From Oscillospiraceae bacterium (lineage in GTDB: Bacteria > Bacillota_A > Clostridia > Oscillospirales > Oscillospiraceae): 46,358 nt of DNA. The notes beneath the pieces are model-generated. The model did not search any database, was not told the origin of the DNA, and saw nothing but the letters and a program-made list of their open reading frames with translations. The stretch spans positions 1-46,358 of the forward strand of contig JAFUES010000021.1 of the NCBI GenBank assembly GCA_017470325.1, written 5' to 3'. The number at the start of each line of letters is the position of its first letter. The stretch's first letter is position 1. The position numbers were made by a program, and so were the translations under genes. Of the stretch, positions 1 to 6,187 are shown one piece after another.

Positions 1-223
1 CGTCAATCTGCATTTCAGAAAGAAGAAGGTTGGGAAACACGCGGTAAGGATCGCCCGGCTTCTTGTACTTGTAATGCTTGGCCTTGCTCTTAATACCCGC
101 GGTTTTGCAGCATTTATGTGCATAAGGATCGGAAAGGACAACCGTGTTGATCCGGAGCAGCGATTGGAACTGCAGCAGTTTATCATGGCGTGGCAGGTTC
201 GTATATAAAGGGATCCACGCCAT
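1..223 (-). CDS. Fused, partial transposase-like protein (runs off the left edge)
   Basis: The ATG at 223 opens a frame with no stop up to base 1, so 74 residues are visible. The first ~20 residues (MAWIPLYTNLPRHDKLLQFQ) resemble the N-terminus of phage/ICE replisome-organiser (DnaD-type) proteins. From about residue 45 the sequence (KSKAKHYKYKKPGDPYRVFP) resembles the linker before the DDE core of IS3-family OrfB transposases. Both resemblances come from memory of the families, not a search. The ATG is one base past the stop of the short upstream gene, so the two look translationally coupled. It could be a chimera made by recombination between an ICE gene and an IS, or an intact protein of a family I do not know. 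A broken mobile-element gene is the likelier reading. Confidence 0.45.
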   Translation of the reverse strand, partial: MAWIPLYTNLPRHDKLLQFQSLLRINTVVLSDPYAHKCCKTAGIKSKAKHYKYKKPGDPYRVFPNLLLSEMQID

Positions 224-224
224 G

Positions 225-299
225 TCACTGTCCTCCCCGGGGCGGGTAGCCGGTGCGCAGGATGCAGGCGATGATGGGATCGTCGGGGATCTGTTCCAT
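225..299 (-). CDS. 24-residue leader peptide of mobile-element type
   Basis: The product begins MEQIPDDPIIACILRTGYPP and ends RGGQ. A good ribosome binding site (AAAGGAG) lies 7 nt before the ATG. I recall short peptides with an IPDDPII...RTGYPP motif in Firmicutes conjugative elements and prophages, often before replication genes, but no function is known to me. It is the first gene behind the strong promoter at 389-417 and sits just downstream of the palindrome at 316-334. Its stop is separated by one base from the next ATG. The ribosome site, the recognisable motif and the coupling make a real small gene likely despite its length. Confidence 0.5.
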   Translation of the reverse strand: MEQIPDDPIIACILRTGYPPRGGQ

Positions 300-315
300 G
301 TTTCGTTCTCCTTTT

Positions 316-334
316 AGTTCTGTTTAACAGAACT
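316..334. promoter_or_regulatory. Palindromic operator-like site
   Basis: AGTTCTGTT-T-AACAGAACT is a perfect inverted repeat with 9-bp arms around one base. It lies between the promoter at 389-417 and the ribosome binding site of the 24-residue gene. A dimeric repressor site (HTH_3/Xre or LexA-like) is the natural reading. On the plus strand it is followed by TTTTCTT, so a weak terminator is an alternative. Confidence 0.45.
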
Positions 335-350
335 TTTCTTCCGGTCAAGA

Positions 351-369
351 GGCCGCCTTTGCAGCGGCC
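351..369. other. Small hairpin in the leader of the mobile-element transcript
   Basis: GGCCGC and GCGGCC pair around a 7-nt loop (CTTTGCA). The hairpin lies in the 5' untranslated region of the minus-strand transcript from the promoter at 389-417. Its role is unknown; it could shield the leader or act as a weak terminator in the plus direction. Confidence 0.3.
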
Positions 370-388
370 CGGTTTTGAGTTCGGTTAT

Positions 389-417
389 ACTATACCACAC
401 TTTTCGCCATTTGTCAA
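389..417 (-). promoter_or_regulatory. Strong sigma-70 promoter, mobile-element genes
   Basis: Read on the minus strand: TTGACA (417-412), 17-nt spacer, TATAGT (394-389). The -35 is consensus and the spacing ideal. It drives the 24-residue peptide and the transposase-like gene. A palindrome (413-429) overlaps the -35 box, so repression is likely. Confidence 0.75.
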
Positions 418-429
418 GTATAACTTGAC
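413..429. promoter_or_regulatory. Palindromic operator over the -35 box
   Basis: GTCAAGT-ATA-ACTTGAC has perfect 7-bp arms and covers most of the -35 hexamer of the promoter at 389-417. This is the classic position for a phage or ICE repressor. The Xre/S24 regulator at 1006-1830 is a possible partner; that link is inference. Confidence 0.55.
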
Positions 430-485
430 TTTTCTCCGGTTAAAGTTTACAATGGGTTTAGTTCTAAGAGAACGCTTTCAAAGAC

Positions 486-955
486 CATTTCTTTTTCCGC
501 AAACGCGGGAAAAAGAAACGGTCCTTGCACTCCAAAGAAAAAGCGCTTGGGCTGGTGGCAAACGGTATGGGGAGGTGACTTCTCAGGTCGCCGCCGTCCT
601 GGGTCTGAAAGGCTCGCCCATTCTGGTCTCCGGGCCACGGGGCCCTGCCTTGTTGCTCCCATAAGCTGCGGGAGTTTACCCCGCGGCGGCTCGGCAGGTG
701 GGGAGGGGAAGCTGCGTCGAGCACATCCGAGCCGCCGTGTGGTTACCGGCACAGGCTTACCGCCGCAACCAGGTAGGGCCCGCTTTAGCGTAGCCCGGAA
801 GCCCAAAAGGTACAGGCCACGCGTCCTTCGGATGGCGGCGACCTACGATCCGACCTTCCCATAACGTTTGCACCTGGGGGTGCCGGGGTCCTCCCCAGCT
901 GTCGTTTCTTTTTTTGTCCACTTTTTCTTTGGACAAGCAAAGAAAAAATGGACAA
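486..955 (+). repeat. ~465-nt conserved structured non-coding element, copy 1
   Basis: This stretch is repeated at 39361-39822 with long identical blocks, for example about 45 bases around 766-810. Left end: hairpin of TTCTTTTTCCGC and GCGGGAAAAAGAA. Right end: an 18-bp hairpin (914-931 with 938-955, one mismatch, 6-nt loop). Core: bases 585-599 pair with 830-844 (15 bp with one G-T), enclosing stems at 684-694/727-737 (11 bp perfect), 740-744/767-771 and 747-749/760-762. The last carries a compensatory change relative to copy 2 (C747-G762 becomes T-A). Open frames inside are not conserved because of a one-base length difference. I do not recognise it as a named RNA or IS. Orientation is arbitrary. 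It sits between the mobile-element promoter and the Xre/S24 gene. Confidence 0.8.
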
Positions 956-1005
956 CGCTTTCCTATAAATCCAAATCTCTAACCCCCCCCGAAAGGAGCC
1001 TCATC

Positions 1006-1830
1006 ATGTCCGATATCACCTACGACCGCGGGATCTTCGCGGACAACCTCCAGCGCCTGATGCGCCTCAACCGGGAGCGCCAGGTAGACATCGCCCGGCT
1101 GCTGGGCGTGAGCAAGTCCACGGTGTCGGCCTACTGCAGCGGCGGCCAGATGCCCCGCATGGACAAGATCGAGCAGCTGGCCCACCACTTCGGCGTCAGC
1201 CGCGCCGCCCTGATCGGGGACGAGGCCGCCCCCTCGAATCTCGAATCTCAAAACTCGAATCTCCCCTCCTCGAATCTCGAATCTCGAATCTCAAAACTCG
1301 CGTCCCCGGCGGAGGCGGTGTACAACGCCCTGAACGACGCCGGGCAGACGGAATTCCTGCGCTACGGCCGCTATCTGTCGGAGCAGCCGGAGTACAGGGC
1401 CGACGAGCCCCGGGGGGAGATCACCTACATCAAGCACTACCTGGTGCCCGCGGCGGCGGGCTACGCCAGCCCCATCCAGGGGGAGGACTACGAGCTGCTT
1501 CCCCGCGACCCCGGCACGCCGCCCCTGGCGGACTTCTGCATCACGGTCCGGGGCGACAGCATGGAGCCCTGGATCCCCGACGGCAGCCTGGTCTATGTGC
1601 GCCGGGACGCCCCCCTGCGGGAGTTTGAGGCGGGGGTCTTCTTCGTGGACGGGGACGTGTACTGCAAGCAGTGGTGCGTGGACTACGCGGGCACCCTGCA
1701 CCTGCTGTCGGCCAACCCCGCCCGGCAGGACGCGAATCTCCGCATCCCCAAGGACAGCGGCCGCAGCTGCGTGTGCTTCGGCAAGGTGCTATTGAGCCGC
1801 CCCCTCCCCAAGCCCAGCTACGAGTTTTGA
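1006..1830 (+). CDS. Xre-family HTH / S24 (LexA-like) self-cleaving repressor
   Basis: Cytoplasmic transcription repressor of 274 residues. An HTH_3 domain spans about residues 10-70, with the recognition region LLGVSKSTVSAYCSGG. The C-terminal half is an S24 peptidase domain with the catalytic serine in GDSMEP (S185) and lysine in DVYCKQW (K221). An Ala-Gly pair in PAAAGY (A151-G152) fits the usual autocleavage site. The ATG at 1006 is chosen because GAAAGGAG lies 8 nt upstream; an upstream in-frame ATG at 868 lacks this and runs into the repeat element. Residues ~76-98 are coded by the heptanucleotide array at 1233-1299, giving an in-frame low-complexity linker between the two domains. It may control the operators at 316-334 and 413-429, and RecA-stimulated cleavage on DNA damage is expected from the family. 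The partner site is inferred. Confidence 0.88.
   Translation: MSDITYDRGIFADNLQRLMRLNRERQVDIARLLGVSKSTVSAYCSGGQMPRMDKIEQLAHHFGVSRAALIGDEAAPSNLESQNSNLPSSNLESRISKLASPAEAVYNALNDAGQTEFLRYGRYLSEQPEYRADEPRGEITYIKHYLVPAAAGYASPIQGEDYELLPRDPGTPPLADFCITVRGDSMEPWIPDGSLVYVRRDAPLREFEAGVFFVDGDVYCKQWCVDYAGTLHLLSANPARQDANLRIPKDSGRSCVCFGKVLLSRPLPKPSYEF
1233..1299 (+). repeat. Heptanucleotide array inside a coding region
   Basis: Units CTCGAAT, CTCGAAT, CTCAAAA, CTCGAAT, an 8-base interruption, then CTCGAAT three times and CTCAAAA. Translated in frame as the linker SNLESQNSNL...SNLESRISKL of the Xre/S24 protein. The same peptide SNLESQNSNL occurs in the protein at 5084-6187. Confidence 0.9.
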
Positions 1831-1888
1831 GTTTTGAGAGTCGAGGAGACATGCGTAATACTCGAATCTCGAATCTCAAATCTCAAAT
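1827..1888. repeat. Inverted heptanucleotide arrays after the repressor gene
   Basis: TTTTGAG units (1825-1840), overlapping the stop codon, followed by CTCGAAT, CTCGAAT, CTCAAAT, CTCAAAT (1861-1888). The two halves are largely complementary and can form a long imperfect hairpin ahead of the true terminator. Confidence 0.75.
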
Positions 1889-1903
1889 CTCCTATAATCA
1901 TTG

Positions 1904-1937
1904 CGCGCCGGACGAAATCCGCCCGGCGCGTTTTCTT
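1904..1937 (+). terminator. Rho-independent terminator of the Xre/S24 gene
   Basis: CGCGCCGG pairs perfectly with CCGGCGCG around an 11-nt loop and is followed by TTTTCTTT. It lies between convergent genes and serves the plus-strand repressor gene. Confidence 0.8.
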
Positions 1938-1956
1938 TATGCCGTTGTCGCGCCCC

Positions 1957-3921
1957 TCACTCGTAGGGATCGTATACCGTCTCGCCCTGGCCGCTCCAGC
2001 CGCCGGGGCTGACCCGCTCCAGCCGCTCTCCGCCGTCCAGGACCCGGTACACCGTGCCGGGGATCAGCGCCGCGCCGCCGTTGCGGGGCGCGAAGAAACC
2101 GTTGAGCCCCTCGTTCACGTCCACCACGCACAGATAGTCGCTGTTCGCCAGCTGCTCCATGGCCCGCTGGCGGTGTTCCTCTTTGCTGTAGTCCAGAGCG
2201 TACAGGTCGGTCCCCCAGGGCAGATCCCGGTCCAGCACATAGTAATAGGCCACAGACTGCAGGCAGCCGTACCAGCTGCCGTAGCGTCCGCTCTTTGTAT
2301 TGTAGACCACCGTGATCCGGTCGTCCTCTCCGGTGTTGACCCGGATCAGCTCCGCCACCGGCTCATACTGGGTAAAGGGCCGCGCCCGGAGGCTCTGGGG
2401 CCCCAGATAGAGCAGCTCCGAGCCGCCCAGCAGCACCGCCGCCGCCAGAACCGCCGCCAGTAGGCCGCGCAGCGTCCGGGCGGACTTCTCCCGCTCCTTC
2501 CACAGCAGCAGCCACAGGCCCAGCAGGCTCAGCAGCTCGCCCAGGATGAAGGCGTCCACATAGCGGGCGTAGCCCCGCAGCTCCTGCATCTCGTCAGTGG
2601 TGAAGCAGAACAGGAACAGCACCGACAGCATGAAGGCGTAGCCCGCCGTCCCCACGGCAAAGCCCAGACCCATGGCCAGGGCCCGCCGTCCGTTCACCGC
2701 CTCCCGATGGCGGCGGTGCAGGGCCAGCACCAGCAGCAGCACCAGGCAGAAGGCCGTCACATAGCTCACCGGCAGCCAGGGGATATTGGCCACGGAGTCG
2801 GTAAACAGGGCCTTGAGCAGGTGCGTCAGGGTCTCGCTGCGCAGCGGGTCGCCCTGCTGCCGCAGCGCCGCCAGGTAGGCGGATACGCTGATCTTGCCCA
2901 GGTCGAACTGGCCGTTGCCCCCGGCCACGGTGCGCAGACCGCCCGCGCCCACGGCCTTGACCTGGGCCGTCCAGCTGCCGTAGAGCAGCAGCGGCGCCAG
3001 CAGCACCAGGGCGCTGCACAGCAGCAGCTTCTTTACGGGCAGCTCCTTCCCCGCCAGGCCCAGCAGCAGATACATCAGCCACAGCACCAGCAGCATGGCC
3101 AGGCCCGCCTGCTTGGTCATCACCAACAGGCAGCCCGCCGCCGCCAGCTGCGCCAGGCCGAAGCGGGAGCGGTAGGGCCCGCCCTCCAGGATCTGCAGCA
3201 GCCCCCAGCCGAACATCACCGCCAGCGGGATATCCGCCAGGATGGTGTAGAGCACGTGGGCATAGTCGAAGGCGTCCAGCAGGAGGAGCAGCAGCAGGCT
3301 CAGCAGCCCGCCGTAGACCGCGCCCCGCAGCAGGCCGCGCAGACGGCCCCCGCCGCTCTGCCCCCGGCACAGCCGCTCGGTCAGCGGCAGCACCAGCAGG
3401 CTCAGATCCTGCACCAGCACCGCCATGAGGGCCACCGCCTCCGAATACCGGCCCGCGGCCTTGATCCAGATCAGCTCCTGGATGGCCGGGAAGGGCGGGT
3501 AGTCCTTGTGGATGATCAGCCGGGACGCGGGCACGGAATAGAAGCGGTCCAGGCGCAGGGACTCCTTGAGCATGGGGCCCCAGTGCCAGAACTCGTCAAA
3601 ATCGGTAAACCGCCGCCGGAAGCACAGCAGCGCCGCCAGCAGGCAGATCAGCAGGAAGGCGGCCAGCCCCGGGCTGAACACGTCCTCCCGCCGCGCGCCG
3701 GGCAGGAACAGGCAGACTGCCCCGGCCAGGGCCAGAAGCAGCAGCAGATAAAAGCCCGGCTGCCAGGAGTGCAGCAGCAGCTGGCTGAAATACAGCAGCG
3801 TCACCGCCGCCGTCAGGGTAAAAGGCATGGCGCAGCCGAAGCGCACGCGAAACAGCCGCACGGTCAGGCTGTTCAGCGCGCACCAGAGCAGCACCGGACA
3901 GAGGATCAGCAGATTTTCCAT
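1957..3921 (-). CDS. Polytopic membrane protein, GT-C-like glycosyltransferase or glycan membrane protein
   Basis: 654 residues with roughly 12 hydrophobic segments and a soluble C-terminal tail (~residues 530-654). An early loop carries FDEFWHWG and later KDYPPFP. An acidic-plus-aromatic first loop is typical of GT-C enzymes that use lipid-linked sugar donors, though the family is not certain. GGAGGAGCT lies directly before the ATG. It is 15 bp downstream of a dolichol-phosphate-mannose-synthase-like GT2 gene and shares its promoter. In such pairs the GT2 makes a polyprenyl-phosphate sugar and the GT-C protein transfers it outside the membrane. The function is inferred from that pairing; a polymerase or an O-antigen-ligase-like role is possible. 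Confidence 0.65.
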   Translation of the reverse strand: MENLLILCPVLLWCALNSLTVRLFRVRFGCAMPFTLTAAVTLLYFSQLLLHSWQPGFYLLLLLALAGAVCLFLPGARREDVFSPGLAAFLLICLLAALLCFRRRFTDFDEFWHWGPMLKESLRLDRFYSVPASRLIIHKDYPPFPAIQELIWIKAAGRYSEAVALMAVLVQDLSLLVLPLTERLCRGQSGGGRLRGLLRGAVYGGLLSLLLLLLLDAFDYAHVLYTILADIPLAVMFGWGLLQILEGGPYRSRFGLAQLAAAGCLLVMTKQAGLAMLLVLWLMYLLLGLAGKELPVKKLLLCSALVLLAPLLLYGSWTAQVKAVGAGGLRTVAGGNGQFDLGKISVSAYLAALRQQGDPLRSETLTHLLKALFTDSVANIPWLPVSYVTAFCLVLLLVLALHRRHREAVNGRRALAMGLGFAVGTAGYAFMLSVLFLFCFTTDEMQELRGYARYVDAFILGELLSLLGLWLLLWKEREKSARTLRGLLAAVLAAAVLLGGSELLYLGPQSLRARPFTQYEPVAELIRVNTGEDDRITVVYNTKSGRYGSWYGCLQSVAYYYVLDRDLPWGTDLYALDYSKEEHRQRAMEQLANSDYLCVVDVNEGLNGFFAPRNGGAALIPGTVYRVLDGGERLERVSPGGWSGQGETVYDPYE

Positions 3922-3936
3922 AGCTCCTCCCCCCGC

Positions 3937-4887
3937 TCAGCGCCCTTGCGCCCGCAGCTTTTCCAGCCGCTCCTGGGCGCGCAGCAGCGCCAGCTCGAAA
4001 TCCTGCCGATTCTTGTGGCCGATGGTCTTCAGGGTCTGTCCGGCGAAGAAGGCCTGGATAGCGGCCACGGTCATGAAGCCGCAGACGATCAGGGTCGGGA
4101 AGCGGGGCACCAGCCCGGTGCGCACATACTCCACCGCGATGGGCAGGAAGAGCAGCAGCGCCACCGCCAGCAGCACCGCCGCGATGATCCCGTAAAAGGC
4201 CATGGGCTTGTAGTTGCGAAAGAGCCTTCCGATGGTCCGCAGCACCTTGAAGCCGTCGGAGTAAGTGCTCAGCTTGGAATGGCTGCCCTCCGGCCGGTCC
4301 CGGTAGTCCACGATCACGCTCTCGATGTGCAGGTTCTTGTCCACCGCGTGGATGCTCATCTCCGTCTCGATCTCGAAGCCCTTGGACAGCACCGGAAAGG
4401 TCTTCACGAACAGGTAGCTGAAGGCCCGATAGCCGGTCATGATGTCCCGGATGTTGGACTGGAACAGGGCGTTGATGCTGCCCCGGACCAGCACGTTTCC
4501 GAAGCTGTGGAAGGGCCGCTTGTTTTCCTCGAAATAGGTGGAGCTGAGCCGGTCGCCCACCACCATGTCGCACTGGCGCCGGAGCACCTTGTCGATCATC
4601 TCCGGCGCGCACTCCGCCGGATAGGTGTCGTCCCCGTCGGCCATCACGTAGCACTCCGCGTCGATCTCCCGGAACATGCGGCGGATCACGTTGCCCTTGC
4701 CCTGCTGGTATTCATGGCGCACCACGGCCCCGGCCGCGGCGGCGATCTCCGCCGTGCCGTCGGTGGAGTTGTTGTCGTAGACGTAGACATGGCTGTTTTC
4801 CGGGATCACCGCAAGGAAATCCCGCACCACCTTTTCGATGGTCTGCGCCTCGTTATAGCAGGGGATCAGTACCGCTACCTTATCCAT
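3937..4887 (-). CDS. GT2 glycosyltransferase, polyprenyl-phosphate sugar synthase-like
   Basis: 316 residues. The N-terminal GT-A domain starts directly with VLIPCYNE (residues 6-13), followed by DNNSTDGT (~38-45) and the metal-binding DGDD (84-87). Two membrane segments lie near the C-terminus (~residues 230-255 and 265-290), as in polyisoprenyl-phosphate glycosyltransferases of the DPM1/GtrB type. The ATG at 4887 is preferred to one further upstream because the fold begins at once and the promoter at 4928-4956 leaves no room for a longer leader. The ribosome site is weak (AGAGAGAAG). It probably charges undecaprenyl phosphate with a sugar for the membrane partner encoded immediately downstream. 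The sugar is unknown. Confidence 0.82.
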   Translation of the reverse strand: MDKVAVLIPCYNEAQTIEKVVRDFLAVIPENSHVYVYDNNSTDGTAEIAAAAGAVVRHEYQQGKGNVIRRMFREIDAECYVMADGDDTYPAECAPEMIDKVLRRQCDMVVGDRLSSTYFEENKRPFHSFGNVLVRGSINALFQSNIRDIMTGYRAFSYLFVKTFPVLSKGFEIETEMSIHAVDKNLHIESVIVDYRDRPEGSHSKLSTYSDGFKVLRTIGRLFRNYKPMAFYGIIAAVLLAVALLLFLPIAVEYVRTGLVPRFPTLIVCGFMTVAAIQAFFAGQTLKTIGHKNRQDFELALLRAQERLEKLRAQGR

Positions 4888-4927
4888 GGGTCTTCTCTCT
4901 TTCACCGGCTTGGTTCTTATTAGAAAC

Positions 4928-4956
4928 AGTATAGTATACTTTTCCCCCTTTTTCAA
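4928..4956 (-). promoter_or_regulatory. Promoter of the two-gene glycan operon
   Basis: Minus strand: TTGAAA (4956-4951), 17-nt spacer, TATACT (4933-4928). It lies 41 bases before the ATG at 4887. Confidence 0.7.
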
Positions 4957-5009
4957 CCGTTTCTCTCCCCGCAGCTCCCGGGAAGCGGCCGCTGCCGCGC
5001 TTCCGGCTC

Positions 5010-5038
5010 TTGCGCGGCGCAGGCATCCATGGTATAAT
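5010..5038 (+). promoter_or_regulatory. Promoter of the membrane protein / LRR operon
   Basis: TTGCGC (5010-5015), 17-nt spacer, TATAAT (5033-5038). Divergent from the promoter at 4928-4956. Confidence 0.65.
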
Positions 5039-5083
5039 TTAGTGTCAGCAACACCTATAACAAAAACAAAGGCGGTGTTCGTA

Positions 5084-6187
5084 ATGCAAGCAAAACCGAA
5101 AGTCCGTTTTTATACCGAGCGCAACAGCTTCGGCACCTCGGCGGGTGTCATGCTGCTGATCCTGTCCATCTTCTTCCGGGCCATTGCCTACTGGGGCCGC
5201 TGGCAGACCATGGACCAGACCAACCTGATCATCTACCTGGCCCTGCCCATGGCCAGCGCGCTGCTGTTCATCTTCTGTCTGCTGGTGCTGGGCCGGGTGG
5301 CCCTGTGGAGCACGGCGGTGCCCCTGCTCATGGGCGTGGCCTTCTTCATCATCAAGGCCTTCACCTTTGAGAGCACGGTGCACACGGTGCTGTGCGTGCT
5401 GCTGTATGTACTGATCGCGGTGCTGTGGTGCGGCACGGTGTTCAATCTGATCCGCACCAAGTGGCTGCTGCCGGAGCTGTTCCTGCTGCCCTTCATCTAT
5501 CACATCGCGGTGGAGGACCTGCCCGCCCTGCAGAACACCGCCCAGCCCGTGACCTTTGCCGCAGGCATGGAGGAGATGAGCATCCTCTGCATCATGCTGG
5601 CCCTGTTCTTCGTGTCCCTGGCCATCCGGAAGCGCTATAAGGAGACGCCGGAGGTGGAGCTGCCGCCCATCAAGGACCCGGTGGTCATCGCCCCCGAGCA
5701 GCAGGCCGCTGCCCAGGCCGCTGCGGCTTCCGCCGGTTCCGGCCCTCTGCCCGGCGAGGGCGTATCCGCCGCAGCCGCAGCCACCGTCTCTGGCACACCT
5801 CGCCGCGATCCGATTTCCTCGAATCTCGAATCTCAAAACTCGAATCTCGGTCCCCAGCCGGAGGCCAAGCCCTGGGCCTATACCCCGGAGCCCCAGCCGG
5901 AGCCCGAACCGGAGCCGGACCCGGAACCCGCATCCCCTGTCTCCCCTGAACCCCAGCCGGAAGCCGAGGCCAAGCCCGGCCTCTTCGGCAAGCTTTTCCA
6001 CAAGGCCGACAAGCCCTGGGACGACGCTGAAACGGAAGTCCCCGCCGCCAAGCCTGTGGAGCCCACTTCCCCCGCGCAGCCGGAGGAAGTGCCGGAGCCT
6101 GTCAATCTCGACGATCTTCCCCCCGCCCAGGGCCTGACCCTGGACCCCAAACTGGAGGAGGCCTTCCGGGCCTCGGATGATGCATGA
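5084..6187 (+). CDS. Membrane protein with long Pro/Glu-rich acidic tail, unknown function
   Basis: 367 residues of no family I recognise. About six hydrophobic segments fill residues ~18-185. The rest is a low-complexity tail: Ala-rich, then the heptad-coded SNLESQNSNL, then many PEP/QPE/DPE repeats, then a less repetitive end with a short LFGKLFHK patch. The tail is acidic and probably cytoplasmic. AAAGGCGG lies upstream of the ATG. The stop overlaps the next start as ATGA, so it is translationally coupled to the LRR protein, whose N-terminal tail is Lys/Pro/Ala-rich and basic. The opposite charges suggest the tails could bind each other; this is inference. It may be a scaffold or sensor in the membrane. 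Confidence 0.8.
   Translation: MQAKPKVRFYTERNSFGTSAGVMLLILSIFFRAIAYWGRWQTMDQTNLIIYLALPMASALLFIFCLLVLGRVALWSTAVPLLMGVAFFIIKAFTFESTVHTVLCVLLYVLIAVLWCGTVFNLIRTKWLLPELFLLPFIYHIAVEDLPALQNTAQPVTFAAGMEEMSILCIMLALFFVSLAIRKRYKETPEVELPPIKDPVVIAPEQQAAAQAAAASAGSGPLPGEGVSAAAAATVSGTPRRDPISSNLESQNSNLGPQPEAKPWAYTPEPQPEPEPEPDPEPASPVSPEPQPEAEAKPGLFGKLFHKADKPWDDAETEVPAAKPVEPTSPAQPEEVPEPVNLDDLPPAQGLTLDPKLEEAFRASDDA
5818..5848 (+). repeat. Heptanucleotide array inside a coding region
   Basis: CTCGAAT, CTCGAAT, CTCAAAA, CTCGAAT, then CTC. The first 28 bases match the start of the array at 1233. It is translated in the same frame as there, giving SNLESQNSNL in the acidic tail. Confidence 0.9.

Noticed and set aside
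447..864. Open frames of 86-119 codons inside the ~465-nt element, on both strands (and again at 39451-39675)
   Set aside because: The copies share DNA identity but a one-base length difference near 635/39510 shifts the frame, so the encoded peptides diverge abruptly. No ribosome sites are seen. The DNA or RNA is conserved, not a protein.
486..955. Element considered as a group I/II intron, RNase P RNA or tmRNA
   Set aside because: No domain-V-like hairpin, intron-encoded protein, or conserved RNase P or tmRNA core sequences are recognised, and two copies argue against a single-copy housekeeping RNA.
868..1005. Longer start for the Xre/S24 repressor at the ATG at 868
   Set aside because: The added residues are translated repeat element with no ribosome site, while the ATG at 1006 has GAAAGGAG at good spacing and begins the HTH domain.
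1233..1299. Heptad arrays considered as a CRISPR array
   Set aside because: Units are 7 bases in tandem with no unique spacers of constant length and no cas genes in the window.
2707..4923. 738-codon open frame on the plus strand opposite the two glycan genes
   Set aside because: Gln/His-rich antisense shadow of two clear membrane-associated genes; spans both of them and starts in mid-gene.
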